A stretch of 64,000 bases of DNA from Sceloporus undulatus (GCF_019175285.1 NC_056524.1:14122309-14186308), one strand, 5' to 3'; numbered from the stretch's first letter, positions 34,703 through 45,349 are shown. Notes: generated by a model not told the origin, from the sequence alone. A program made the numbers and translations.

Positions 34703-34815
34703 AGACCATGAGAAAGTTCTTTTTGGGGGCTAAAGTTAGGAGAATCCTCCCATGCTGACTGGGGATTCTGGGAGTTGTAAGCTCCCTCCCAAAAAGTAAC
34801 CTTCCCAAACTCTGT
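34703..34815. mobile_element. Palindromic MITE family B
   Basis: AAAGTTCTTTTTGGGGGCTA and GGGGATTCTGGGAGTTGTAA, then AAAAAGTAACCTTCCCAAAC, form the inverted arms. Confidence 0.72.
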
Positions 34816-35423
34816 TCAAAACATACCACCATGCTACTGAAATGAAATATTCCTGCTATCAAGTGCTTCTTTAGCATTTTAAGGGTAGGGAAAGGATCTT
34901 GATGGCCATCCAACCAATTTCCTGCTCAAAGCATGAAATCCAGAGCATAGGATGTCCTTGAGAGAGAGTCTCTCATCCTCTACATGGAAGCCTCCATAAG
35001 GAAATTAGTTCACCTTTAGATATTTGGTTTTACTGTTGAACCCTGACTGTTAAAATATTCAACTAAAAGCTACCCTTCTGAAATGCCAGCCCATCTTGGT
35101 CTGTGGGGCAGCACAGTACTGAACCTTTGCCATCATCCAAGTGGCAGCCTTTTAAGTACTTGAAGAATTCTATCATATCCCTATACACTTGGTCTCTTTT
35201 ACACATTGTGCAACATGTCTGGGTCCAGTCATATAAACAGTAGGAATGAGGAAGACCAAAATTTTGTCAGAGGAGAGCCTTCAGAATTCCTACAGCAATG
35301 AATGGTGTGGACAAATGTACTCCTTTCCCCAGATCGATCTCTCTATTTGTGTCCTTTTAAATGTCTGGTTTCCAACTGGTTCTTTAAACATTTGGATTCC
35401 TTATTCCAGAGACTAGAACATGG

Positions 35424-35680
35424 AACAATGGATGCAAGCTACAGGAAAAGAGATTCCACCTTAACATTAGGAGGAACATCCTGATAGTAAGAGCTGTTTG
35501 ACAGCTGTTTGACACTCTTCCTCAGAGTTTGGTAGAGTCTCCTTCTTTGGAGGTTTTTAAACAGAGGCTGGATGGCCATCTGTTTGAGATGCTTTGATTG
35601 TGAGTTCCTGCATGGCAGGGGGTTGGACTGGATGGCCCTTGTGTTCTCTTCCAACTCTATGATTCTGTGATTCTACGAAT
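35424..35680 (+). repeat. CR1 LINE 3' end
   Basis: AAAAGAGATTCCACCTTAAC, AGAGGCTGGATGGCCATCTG, GGGGGTTGGACTGGATGGCC and CTCTATGATTCTGTGATTCT. A short TGTTTGACAGC duplication lies inside. Confidence 0.95.
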
Positions 35681-35689
35681 GTGGATGCA

Positions 35690-37040
35690 ACCACGGTGTA
35701 TGAATCTAACCCTTTTCTATGTCTGTAAGCTAAGAACCAGTTTGACAGTGCATTGTATTATAACAACTGGTGTTCTTTCTACTCCTCCTTCTGTCTACAT
35801 CATTTCCTTTCTTGCTATAAATCCCAGCAAATTTTGGATTTGTAACATCTAACTGATCATTAAAGAGGAAGACCTATGGTTGGGTGATATGGGCAGAGAT
35901 TAATTGTAGACTTTAAGGATGCAGCCTGAATATAGCTGTGACTATTTTAATTCAAATAGAAAACACAATTTCTATTGTATCTCACATCTGTATTTCCATT
36001 TATCTTCTGTAGCCTCAAGATATCAGAAAGAAAATAATGTTGCCCTTTGTTTTTAAGAGTCACAGGTTCTGAAATTAAGGGACCAAAGAAGTGGCATCCC
36101 ACTGCCCCCTTCCTCACCAGATCGGGGCTCCAGCAACTACATGTCACAGCCCCAATCTGGCAGTTTGCCAGCACTGAAAAGAACGACAAAATGCTGCTCC
36201 TTAAGTGCTGGCAAAAAGGTGTCCTTGCCGGGGTGGCAGCAGCTTTTCAGTATTCCTTTGGTGCAGTGTGCATCCACTCTGCCCCGAGACTGGCATCAAA
36301 CACTGGTCTGTCCAGCCCCTAAGAAATCTTAATGTCAGTGTCTCCTTTCTCAGAGTATATCCAGAGTTTTTCTAATTTCATTCCCAGCTCTCACTTTTTC
36401 TGAAGTCATTCCCTTTTCTCTTTTGGTAATATACTTCTTATTTCATCCATGGCAACACCTTGTGAAACCTTAGAGTTTGTAGTCTGGTGTGGTGCACCTC
36501 CCTACACTGCAAATCTCAGGAATCTACTGTTACCTTAGCTGTTAAGATGGAATCCTAGTACTATAACTGGGTAGTATGAACAAGCCCTGAGTCGTGAGAC
36601 AAGATTGGAGTGGGACCATGTGGTGTTTTAGGTGCTGTTGCATTACAGCACCTCACCAGCATTCCTCACCATTGTCAAAGGCTGATGGGTGCTGCCATTT
36701 AGGATATGGTTGTAAGGTCTTGGGGCTTAACCATGACTCTCCAAGTGGTAGACATGGGTGGAAACGCCCCAGATTTAATGGCAGGCTCAGCTGCAAGCAA
36801 GAAGAAAGGGCTGTGTGAAAGTTTCCAGCTAGCAGAGCAGCAGTTTACGACAATGTGCAAGGCTTGCTTGATCAATTGCTGCAATATACTTCTCTGGTGT
36901 GTGTGTGTGTGTTTACTTATTTTTAGCTTCCTCATTCTCTCTCAGTGGTTGTTTAAGTGAGGAGGACTAATCCCTTTATTTCTCTTTGATCTAGGAATGT
37001 GCCCTTTAGCTAACATTTCTGTTGCAATTTCCAGTCAGGA
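35690..37040. other. Intronic stretch, mostly unassigned
   Basis: A GC-rich patch at 36060-36300 (GGCATCCCACTGCC ... CTCTGCCCCGAGACTGG) could be another decayed DNA element. A degenerate MITE-like segment is near 36475-36600, and a GT run is at 36897-36912. Confidence 0.35.
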
Positions 37041-37046
37041 AAATAT

Positions 37047-37048
<2 letters not shown>

Positions 37049-37118
<70 letters not shown>
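37049..37118 (+). repeat. Compound (TC)n(TG)n microsatellite
   Basis: About 20 TC units pass directly into about 14 TG units. Confidence 0.97.
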
Positions 37119-37119
<1 letters not shown>

Positions 37120-37544
37120 TTGACAAGTTGTGAGGATCTGTGTCTGGTACTAATGCATTACACTTAATGGCATCACTGGGGCTGTCTCTATGTCTCAGAT
37201 TTTGGCCTGGAAATCTCAGGATTTGGGATTGGAATTGGCAACCTTAGTCCAGGAACATGATTCCCACCCTGCAAAAAGGCTCCAGAACAAAGACAGTGAA
37301 CATTTTTCAGTGTTTGTGATGTGCAATTAAATTACACATCTCCCACATACCTGCAGTCTAGGATTATTTAAATTTTTGTTTTTCAAAAAGAGAAAGTTTC
37401 TAATGCCTAGAGAATATTGTCTGTTGGTTAATGATGATGATGCTCCTGGTTTGTTGGGAGTTAAATGTTTAATTATAGATCACCTGCCAGATTCTGTAGA
37501 AGTGTGGCACTTAAATAACCAGCAAGGGCTGCGGACTGAGGCTG

Positions 37545-37750
37545 GATCTACACTGCAGAATTAATGCACTTTGATAGTGCTTTAAGTGTCATGGCCCAAT
37601 GCTATGGAATTCTGGGATTTGTAGTTTTGTAAGATATTTATCCTTGTCTCTCAGAGAGTTCTGGTGCTACAACAAACCACAAATCCCAGGATTCCATAGG
37701 AATGAGCCATGACAGTTCAACTGCATTAATTCTAAAGTGTGGCAGCAGCC
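37545..37750. mobile_element. Palindromic MITE family A, full copy
   Basis: TCTACACTGCAGAATTAATGC and CTGCATTAATTCTAAAGTGTGG form the ends. The inner arms are TATGGAATTCTGGGATTTGT and ACAAATCCCAGGATTCCATA. Confidence 0.9.
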
Positions 37751-37759
37751 CAAGTCTCC

Positions 37760-38265
37760 AGTTGGAGACTGCAACCAGAAGGTGGGCTTTTTGCCATACA
37801 AATACTGTATACAGAATGTGAGCCAATGCGTCTTTTATTACAGCATCTCGTGTCACATTTGTGTAGCATGTTAAGCCTCTATTCATCCCAAAGTGCATCT
37901 GTCATAAAAATACCAGAAGCATTTCCAGAAAACTGAAGGCAGAAAGAGTTTTGATCCTGCCCTTACTCACCACAGCCTCAAGATACATGTGTCACTCATG
38001 TTGCCCATACGAGGGGAGAGGGTTACATGAGAGCCAGTCAGATCACATCACTGGCTTTCTCTTCAAGGCAAAAAACAGAAGAGGCACATGACAAATAACA
38101 TGAAAGCCAGCATGCTAAGGTGTCCACTTTCACATCACTGAGAAGAGGAAATGAATCTTCCCCAGAAGAGGCTGTTGATCTGCATAAAATCAATCCATGC
38201 TATTTTATATGCAGAGGCAGGTTAGAAATTTGCCCTGTCATTTAAACAGAAATGCCATAGATCTC
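37760..38265. other. Unassigned intronic stretch
   Basis: No repeat or exon recognised. Confidence 0.35.
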
Positions 38266-38268
38266 ATC

Positions 38269-38371
38269 CAGAGCTTGGAAATTTGGCTGTTTGGACCACA
38301 GTACTGAGAAGCATCCACCTACTGGGGATTCTGGGAGGTGTGATCCCAAAGGTAAATTTTCCAAATGTTTT
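38269..38371. mobile_element. Palindromic MITE family B
   Basis: CAGAGCTTGGAAATTTGGCT at the left, and GGGGATTCTGGGAGGTGTGA with AAATTTTCCAAATG at the right. Confidence 0.75.
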
Positions 38372-38894
38372 CCAATCTCATCTTAGTGGGGAAGGCTAGG
38401 ACCAGAGATGTTCTATCAGCCTGTTCAGTCTGCTGTTGACATATGAAGAGTTCAGGCCTCCTCAAGGACCCATGGCTCTCCTTTCATATGATTCTTTAGC
38501 TATGAATCAGATTAGATTTGGACTATAAAGAAGCTAGGCTTGAATGGGGGATAGGTTCTCAAAGAACAGAGTCACAAGATTCTGATCTGAATCCCTCCAA
38601 AATGTGTTTCTCTTGAGAGGTTCATACAATTGTTAACATTTCAGTTGGGTGGTTTTATTTTTGCCCTTGCTGTCAGGGCAAGGTTATGGGCTGGCCCTAC
38701 TGTTAGGTGCCATGAGCCTACTGGTTCTGCAACCCTCTGGGCTTCTACCTGTTCTCCATTTCAAGGATAGTTGGTTGTATGTGTGTGTGGGGGGGGGGGG
38801 CACATGGTTTATCCTGTACGTTCTAGCTTGACTGGTACTTTTCAAGTGCCTGAGGTGTAATGGTTTGACTTTTGGATTAGGACTCTAAGTGCAA

Positions 38895-39101
38895 GACACA
38901 CTGCAGAAATTGTCCAGTTTGAGACCACTTTAACTGCCCTGGATCAATGCTAGGGAATTCAGGGAAGTATAGTTTTGTGAAACATTTAGCCCTCTCTGTC
39001 AGAGAGCTATGGTGCTGCAATAAACTACAATTCCCAGGTTCCCCTAGCACTGAGCCAGGGCAGTTAAAGCAGTTTCAAACTGGATTATTTCTGCAGTGTG
39101 T
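38895..39101. mobile_element. Palindromic MITE family A, inserted in SINE
   Basis: ACACACTGCAGAAATTGTCC and GGATTATTTCTGCAGTGTGT are the termini. CTAAGTG and CTAAGAG in the flanks are possible remnants of a target duplication. Confidence 0.9.
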
Positions 39102-39158
39102 TTTGGAGCTAAGAGACTACAGTTCAAATCCCTGTTCAATCATGGAAAATCACTGGGA

Positions 39159-39376
39159 TGTTTATCACACTATGCTCTTAAAGAGGTACTATTCCAGTGT
39201 GACTCCTCTAGCAGCCTCCTGTTGCATGCTGGGATTGGCAGTTTTAAGGAGCTGAACTTCTCTGCCTGAGAATTCTAAATACCCCTCCTTAAAACTGCCA
39301 ATCCCAGCATGCAACAGGAGGCACCTAGAGGAGTCACACTGGAATAGTACCTCTTTAAGAGCTCGTCTGATAAACA
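39159..39376. mobile_element. 218-bp palindromic MITE, TGTTTATCA family, inserted in SINE
   Basis: The left arm TGTTTATCACACTATGCTCT, AAAGAGGTACTATTCCAGTG, GTTGCATGCTGGGATTGGCA is repeated inverted to the end TGATAAACA. The arms are about 95 bp with few mismatches, over a 25-30 bp loop. ACTGGGA / CCTGGGT in the flanks fits a 7-8 bp target duplication, which suggests a hAT-like element. Confidence 0.85.
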
Positions 39377-39404
39377 CCTGGGTGATGTTGGGCAAGTCAC
39401 ATTG

Positions 39405-39714
39405 GACAGTATCACATGGGGAAAATCAGGGGATTAAAAAGCCATTTTCCCAGGAAAGTCACATGATCGTGGCAAAGATTTTCAGATGGCATCGCAGCCA
39501 AAGAGTACCTATCCCAGGAAGAACCAGGAATGCTCCAGCAACAAACCATTCATGGGATTTCTCCATGAATTATTTGTTGCTGGAGCATTCCTGGTTCTTC
39601 CTGGAAAAACTCCTCTCAGATTGCGAGGTCATCTAAAAATCTTCACCATGATCACGTGACTTTCCTGGGAAAATTCCTTTTTAATCCCCTAATTTTGCCC
39701 TGTGTGATAGTGTC
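39405..39714. mobile_element. 310-bp palindromic MITE, GACANTATCACA family, inserted in SINE
   Basis: Ends GACAGTATCACATGGGGAAA and CCCTGTGTGATAGTGTC. The arms run about 150 bp and include TTCCCAGGAAAGTCACATGA and AGGAAGAACCAGGAATGCTC, mirrored to the right. The loop is CATTCATGGGATTTCTCCATG. The superfamily is not certain. Confidence 0.85.
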
Positions 39715-40346
39715 GATTATCTCAGCCTCAGAGGAAAGCAACAGCAAACCCCTACTGAACAACTTTTGCCAAGAAAACTTCATCGTAGTTTTATCTTGGG
39801 TCATCGTAAACCAGAAATGACTTGAAGGCACACAAAAGCAAAGAACAAGAAGAGATCCTTCCTCCCAATTCCCAGTGATCAGTAAGGTTAAGTCACCCAT
39901 TCCTCTGTATCAGGAATGGGTACCATCTTGTTCTTTCTCTAGGTAATAAAGTGTCCTGGGCCAACCCGGTGTGAATTGTTGGATGCACTTCGGGATACAT
40001 CTCTGGGGGAGGACTCATATGTTCAGCCTCACTCTTTGGCCGAGTTGCTACTGTGGCCTCAAAGTTCAAACAGTCTCCACTGGTGATGATTCCTGTCTTG
40101 AGGACCCCAAACCTAGTGGTGGCAGCAATGGGAGTCATTTTAATTCCTCACAATGCCCCAAAGAAGCATCGGTCTAGGACCTTGTGGGAAATTAATACGG
40201 TAGGCTATCACTCCCACCACCAGAAAAACATATTACAAAAGGAGAGGGAGGGGACCCTGAATACATTTTTCCAGGGGCCCCTTGAGCCTGGAACCAGCCC
40301 TGAAGAAAAGCTGAAGGAAAAGGCTGAATGGAGACACAGGTCGAAA

Positions 40347-40541
40347 ACACACTGCAGAAACAAAGCAATTTCAGACTGCTTTAACTGCCCTGGCTCAATG
40401 CCAGGAAATTCCAAGAGCTGTAGTTTTATGAGGCATTTAGCCTTCTATGTCAGAGAGTTCTGGTGCCCCAATAAACTACAATTATCAGGATTCTCTAGCA
40501 CTGAGCCAAGGCAGTTAAAACTGGATTATTTGAGCAGTGCG
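40347..40541. mobile_element. Palindromic MITE family A, full copy
   Basis: ACACACTGCAGAAACAAAGC and CTGGATTATTTGAGCAGTGC. The inner arms are CAGGAAATTCCAAGAGCTGT and CAATTATCAGGATTCTCTAG. Confidence 0.87.
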
Positions 40542-40778
40542 GTTTGGATCACAGTTTTCCTTTCATTCTAGCTACTTCCATTACAACCATTTTCCTCCCC
40601 CCCCCTCCCATTAGCCCTTATTTGTTGTGTTTGGTTCCTTTTAAAAGTTGGTATGGCTCTATTTTAGCCATGGGAGCCATAAATTGACCCTTCTTAGGTC
40701 TGTGAACCCACCTCAAGAGGTCTCTCTGGAGAACCACTTTTGTTCCTGGATTTGCTTCTGTCCTCGCAGCTCCAGGGT

Positions 40779-40955
40779 GCATCCACATTGTCAAAATTAT
40801 GCAGGATTGACACCACTTTAACTGCCATGGATCCATCCCACAGAATCCTAGGAATTCCTTCAGAGTTGGTACCAGCACTCTTTGGCAGAGAAGGCTAAAA
40901 ACCTGGTAAAACTACAAACCCCAGGATCCCATGGGATGGAGCTACACCGGTCATC
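40779..40955. mobile_element. Palindromic MITE family A, right end eroded
   Basis: GCATCCACATTGTCAAAATT, CACCACTTTAACTGCCATGG and ACAAACCCCAGGATCCCATG. Confidence 0.8.
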
Positions 40956-41278
40956 AGAACCCACTAAGATTCCCTGTCTTCTGACCATATGCCTTCAGCT
41001 AGTGGTGACTGATGGCTCCAATTGGTGTGCACCCACTCTGTTTTTGAATCCAGAGCTATCCAAGGTCCTGAACTGTACCCTGCAAATAGGTTCGGCACTT
41101 TGGATAGTTCCTTGAAAGCAAATTCACCACCCTCCTGCTGTTAAAGCTTCCAGCTGCCACAGACCTTGAGCAAACAACAAGAAAAGTGACCAAAAATATA
41201 ATTTTTAGTGGCCTCTCCATCCCACCCTGGTATCAGGCCTGTGTTCTTCTCTGATGGCTTTCAGGTCACCTGGTGACC
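40956..41278. other. Unassigned intronic stretch
   Basis: No repeat or exon recognised. Confidence 0.35.
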
Positions 41279-41559
41279 TTCTATAGCAGGGGTAGGCAAC
41301 CTTTTTGAGCCGGGAGCCGGGTTGCTGTCCCTCAGACAACTGGGAGGCCGAACTCAAAATGGCGCCCGGAGCGGCGCGGATAGGGTTGCCATAAGTCAGG
41401 CTCTCCAAACCGGGACAAATGTAGAACAAATGTAGGACAAAATTTTCAAACGTAGGGCACATTTTTTAAAAATGGAGGACGCGCGAAAAAAATTGATGAT
41501 TTTTAAAAAATGTTAATATAAATGCATGTTTCTTAGGCATGATCAAAATGGAGGACATT

Positions 41560-41815
41560 TGGCATTAGAGGAGAGGAGAAGAAGAAGAGGAGGAAGAAGA
41601 GGAGGAGGAAGAGGGGAAAAGGAGGAGGAAGAAGAAGAGGAAGTAGAGAGGAAGAAGAAGGGGAGGAAGAGGGGAAGAAGAGGAGGAGGAGGAGGAGAGA
41701 AGAGGAGGAGGAAGGAGATGAAGAAGAAGAGGAAGAAGGGGAGGAAGAAGAGGAGGAGGAGGAGGAGGAGGAGGAAAGGAGGCAGAAGAAGAGGAGGAGG
41801 AGAAAGAAGAGGAAA
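41560..41815 (+). repeat. Polypurine (GGA/GAA)n tract
   Basis: About 250 bp are almost entirely A and G, with AGGAGGAGG and GAAGAAGAG units. The long charged or leucine-rich frames predicted here are artefacts of this composition. Confidence 0.97.
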
Positions 41816-41819
41816 GGCT

Positions 41820-42290
41820 CTTTTCCCCTGCCTGGCCGTCACCATCGCCGGCAGAGGAGACCAGGCAGGGGAACGGGGCCTCGCTGAGGCGAGGCTCTTT
41901 TCCCCTGCCTGGCCCCCGGTGGATGAGACCAGGCAGGGGAAAGGGGCCTCACTGAGGTTCTTTTCCCCTGCCTGGCCGCCTCTGTCGCTGGCGGAGGTGA
42001 GCAGGAAGGGGAACGGGGCCTCGCTGAGGTGAGGCTCTTTTCCCCTGCCTGGCTGCCTCCATTGGTGGATGCTCCTTTTCCCTGCCTGGCCGCTCTGTTG
42101 CCGGCGGAGGACAGAGGCGAGGCTCCTTTCCCCTGCCTGGTGAGGCTCCTTGCTGAGGCGAGGCTCCTTTCCCCTGCCTGGCCGCTCTGTTGCCGGCGGA
42201 GGACAGAGGCGAGGCTCCTTTCCCCTNNNNNNNNNNACCTGGTGAGGCTCCTTGCTGAGGCGAGGCTCCTTTCCCTGCCTGGCCTCCGTC
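41820..42290 (+). repeat. GC-rich minisatellite (TTTTCCCCTGCCTGGC units) with assembly gap
   Basis: Units of the form GAGGCTC-TTTCCCCTGCCTGGCCG followed by GCCGGCGGAGG-AGAGGCGA recur about ten times with irregular spacing. Ten Ns at 42227-42236 mark a gap of unknown true size. Confidence 0.9.
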
Positions 42291-42494
42291 ACCAGGGGGT
42301 GGAGGACCTGGGACAAAGGGCAAAAAGGGGTGGGACCATGTGGACCTGCCCCAAACTGGGAAAGTCCCGCCCCAGGCACGGAAGGCTGCGGCAGGGGCGG
42401 CAATCAGCGGCAGGACTGGGCTGGGGCCAGTCCCAAGGCCTCACTGGGCCGGATCCGGCCCGTGGGCCGTAGGTTGCCGACCCCTGTTCTATAA

Positions 42495-43140
42495 CCTGTT
42501 AGTGCTATCCATTCCACAGGTTGTGGCCTACTCTGATTGCTCCCATGCAATAGAGGTTGGAGAAATGTGGGGGGAAATCTGAGGAAGTTTCCCCCCCTTA
42601 ACCTGATTAGGGAACTTTTTCTCAGAAGCTAGGTTGATCAAATGTGGCCCTGCAATGTGAGGATTTTATTTATTTATTTCTTTTTTTTTTGCAAATACAT
42701 GGGCTTTTTCGCTTATCTTAACTTTGATCACAATACCTCATTGTCAGAGATGTTCCACTTAATAATACTGATGTATCAGGTTGAAAGAAAAATCACTCAT
42801 GTACCAAAAATACAGAGTGTGTCAAACTTTTCATGGATAAGACTGGCATGGCATTTTAAGATCACTCACAGCAGTTTCTTCCCCTGTAGACTGTGCCCAG
42901 CATTACAAATTATATTACACTTGTATCTGCAGAAAGAAAGATGTGGAAGCTGTTCCTTACCTCATGAAACAGCTGTCATGAGGTCAGCTTTACCAATAAA
43001 TACACAAACAAACAAATAAATGCATCATAGGTACATGAAATGTGTAATTTTTGTCACTGAATATCAGACTATAAACCTATGCAAAACTGCTCCAAGGATT
43101 TGAGTGGGTTGGTAATGAATGGGTACTAGCCAATCTATGG
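42495..43140. other. Unassigned intronic stretch
   Basis: No exon or repeat recognised, apart from T-runs near 42665-42690. Confidence 0.35.
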
Positions 43141-43145
43141 TCCAA

Positions 43146-43325
43146 ATCACACTGAAGAAATAATCCAGTTTGAGACCGCTTTAACTGCCCTAGGGCAATG
43201 CTAGGGAATTCTGGGAACTATAGTTTTGTGAGACATTTAGCCTTCTCTGTCAGGGAGCTCTGGTGCCACAATAAACTACAGTCCCCAGATTCCCTAACAC
43301 TGAGCCAGGGCCGTTAAAGCAGTAA
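43146..43325. mobile_element. Palindromic MITE family A, right end truncated
   Basis: ATCACACTGAAGAAATAATC, GGGAATTCTGGGAACTATAG and ACTACAGTCCCCAGATTCCC. It lacks the right terminus. Confidence 0.87.
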
Positions 43326-43489
43326 TGCTATGAGTTTTCCATCAGAATTTTTGTGAATCACCTGGATTAGAGTAAATACAATATCTGGATTTTACAAAAA
43401 ATAAAAATAAAAATATCCATGGGGCATGTGTTTCTACAGGAGCTGTAATGGTTAAAGAAATTTAGATGATGATCAGAGGTGCCAGGGGT

Positions 43490-43680
43490 CTACTCACACT
43501 ATACAATTATAGTGCTGTTATTCTAATTTAATTTCCAAGTTTCCAGCCTATGGAATACTTTGGTTTGGAGTCTGGTGAGGTAATGGAGTACTCCTGCTGT
43601 GAATTCTAAATACTCTTCCAAAAATATCAGAGCTCTATGGGATGAAGCCATGTCAGTTAAAGTGGAAATGGCCCCAGGGC
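43490..43680. mobile_element. MITE-like repeat, family E, copy 1
   Basis: CTCACACTATACAATTATAG, CTATGGAATACTTTGGTTTG and GTTAAAGTGGAAATGGCCCC. It is similar in layout to 57640-57850. Confidence 0.5.
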
Positions 43681-43789
43681 TCTTGAAGTCTGTCCTTCTT
43701 TCCCACTTCCTGCTTTGTTTCCTCACAGGCACCAACACTGTCCTAAATCTTAGTAGAGAGAAGATAAATGATGAATAATCTCTGACCAA

Positions 43790-44760
43790 CAAAGAATTTC
43801 AACTGCTTCCCCAAACTACAGATCCCAGGATGGTGTACGGTAGAGCAGGGATGCAAATTTTCACATTTTTCACCCTTGCCTACCAGGACTGATAGGCACT
43901 TGGTCCCAGTGTGAGAGAAAGTGAAGGTTTCTGCACAGTTCTCAAGAGGTATGCTCCCTTTGGGAAGTCTCTCAGGGAATTACACTGTGTAGAAATACAT
44001 GCTCTTTTTCTGTGCAAAACTTGTGTAGCAGTTGGCTTCTTGTCATTACCAGTGTTGTCCAATAGCAATATATTATTAATATTAACATTTAAGGGGTGTT
44101 GTTTTTTTGCCTCTTTCACCTGCTTTCCCCCCCCTTTAACCCCCCCCCCCAAATAAAACCCTTTTCATGTGATTTCTTTGTTTTGCATAAGTAAGTGTTC
44201 TGGTTGCCAGTGCTTTGTTTTAACAGGTAAATTGTACGGACATATGATGGTACTCAGTATGATCAGTAACCTAGAGTTACTGATCTGTAACTGGACTGTA
44301 TTCATTAAGACTATGTGGTCTTATAGGAGGCCTGTGTAAATGCCTCCCCAGTCCATCTGAAGAGCCAGTTCCCAGACTGGGCAAAGGAGATCCATTAAGC
44401 TTCTGATCCGAAAGTAAGGTGGAGGATGTTTCCACTCCTGCCACACACAGGTGAGCATGCCTGTAAAAATCAAGTGAGCAGACAAGACCCCTGTCATAAG
44501 TCCTTGCTTCAGCCTTGCTCACTGGTGGGAGAATGTGTAAACATCATTCTCCTTGAGCCCCAATCGTAAGCAGAATGGACTTGATCTTGCAGCTGGCTCT
44601 TAAGGGGGGGCTGAAGAGCAGTCAGGCCAGAAGATGTTCATTGGGTCCTGTTTGCATGGGCAAGATAATCTGATGGCAGCTGACCTACTGCTGACACTTG
44701 ACCCTCTATTCGCCATAGCAGCTGTCTGCTTGGATGTCTCACTGAGACATGCTTTGCATA
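43790..44760. other. Unassigned intronic stretch
   Basis: A C-run at 44127-44150. No exon recognised. Confidence 0.35.
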
Positions 44761-44762
44761 TG

Positions 44763-45130
44763 CCACTGTCATTCACTTGATTCTGAGGTCAGAACAAGGC
44801 ACCCAGTTACAGTCTGGGTGCCTCATTCTGATATCAGTACAAGTGACTCACAGTGGTAGTGGATGTGCCACATAGCTCAGTGGGATGTCCCTGCAGATGG
44901 TCACCACACCATGGGAACTGAGAGCTTTGGATCTTCCTGGAAGATCTGGAGTAACAGGTTAGTTTCTAAAAACTGTTTTATAGCTGTTATACCCTGGTTC
45001 TGGTGCAGAATGTGTCAGATGCCATTCGGACCACTTGCACCACAACTGGGGTTTGGGATGTGTGTTGTCCAAATAGGACATCACCAGAATGGGGAGGGGG
45101 AAAGAGCTTTCAGCCCGTGCAGACAAGGCC
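44763..45130. repeat. Dispersed hairpin repeat, copy 3
   Basis: Hairpin GAGGTCAGAACAAGGCACCCAG / CTGGGTGCCTCATTCTGATATC at 44781-44835 and the near-palindrome GGATCTTCCTGGAAGATC at 44929. It is related to 5160 and 9948. Confidence 0.6.
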
Positions 45131-45173
45131 TTTGATGTACTAATTCAAAGACATACCATGTTAATCAGGAAAA

Positions 45174-45336
45174 TCAGAATGCAAAGGGAGCAGCACCTCT
45201 GAGACTAACTGAAAGTTAGCATGAGCTTTTGTAGACTTAAGCCTACTTCCTTAGATACATCTCAAGTCTACAAAAGCTCATGCTACCAAAGTCTGTCTAT
45301 CAGTTAGTCTCAAAGGTACTGCAATACTCTTTTGTA
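45174..45336. repeat. Penelope-like tails as an inverted pair
   Basis: AGCACCTCTGAGACTAACTG, GCATGAGCTTTTGTAGACTT is followed within 20 bp by its inverse, TCTACAAAAGCTCATGCTAC, CAGTTAGTCTCAAAGGTACT. Confidence 0.75.
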
Positions 45337-45349
45337 TATAGAAGTACTA

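Larger units (their letters stand above)
38845..39850 (+). repeat. One Sauria SINE split into four pieces by three MITEs
   Basis: The SINE can be followed across the locus: head TAATGGTTTGACTTTTGGAT to 38894; TACAGTTCAAATCCCTGTTC to 39158; CCTGGGTGATGTTGGGCAAG to 39404; CTCAGCCTCAGAGGAAAGCA to the CTTGAAGGCACACAAAAGC tail at 39850. The pieces are in SINE order and only MITEs lie between them. The MITEs are at 38895-39101, 39159-39376 and 39405-39714. Confidence 0.85.
41287..42486. mobile_element. hAT transposon copy filled with low-complexity DNA
   Basis: TIRs CAGGGGTAGGCAACCTTTTT and GGCCGTAGGTTGCCGACCCCTG are flanked by TTCTATAG (41279-41286) and TTCTATAA (42487-42494), an 8-bp target duplication with one mismatch. 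No transposase is present. The interior holds a GTTGCCATAAGTC... segment that may be another element, a purine tract (41560-41815) and GC-rich minisatellite units (41820-42290) with ten Ns at 42227-42236. Confidence 0.85.

Noticed and set aside
40053-40571. 172-codon plus frame
   Set aside because: It runs through a family A MITE and has no family resemblance.
41526-42032. Plus-strand frame rich in Arg, Glu and Lys
   Set aside because: It is a direct translation of the (GGA/GAA)n tract inside a hAT element.
41543-42403. Minus-strand frame of 286 codons, the longest in the window
   Set aside because: It is created by the GC-rich minisatellite and polypurine tract, spans the N gap, and encodes only repetitive Pro/Leu/Ser-rich sequence.
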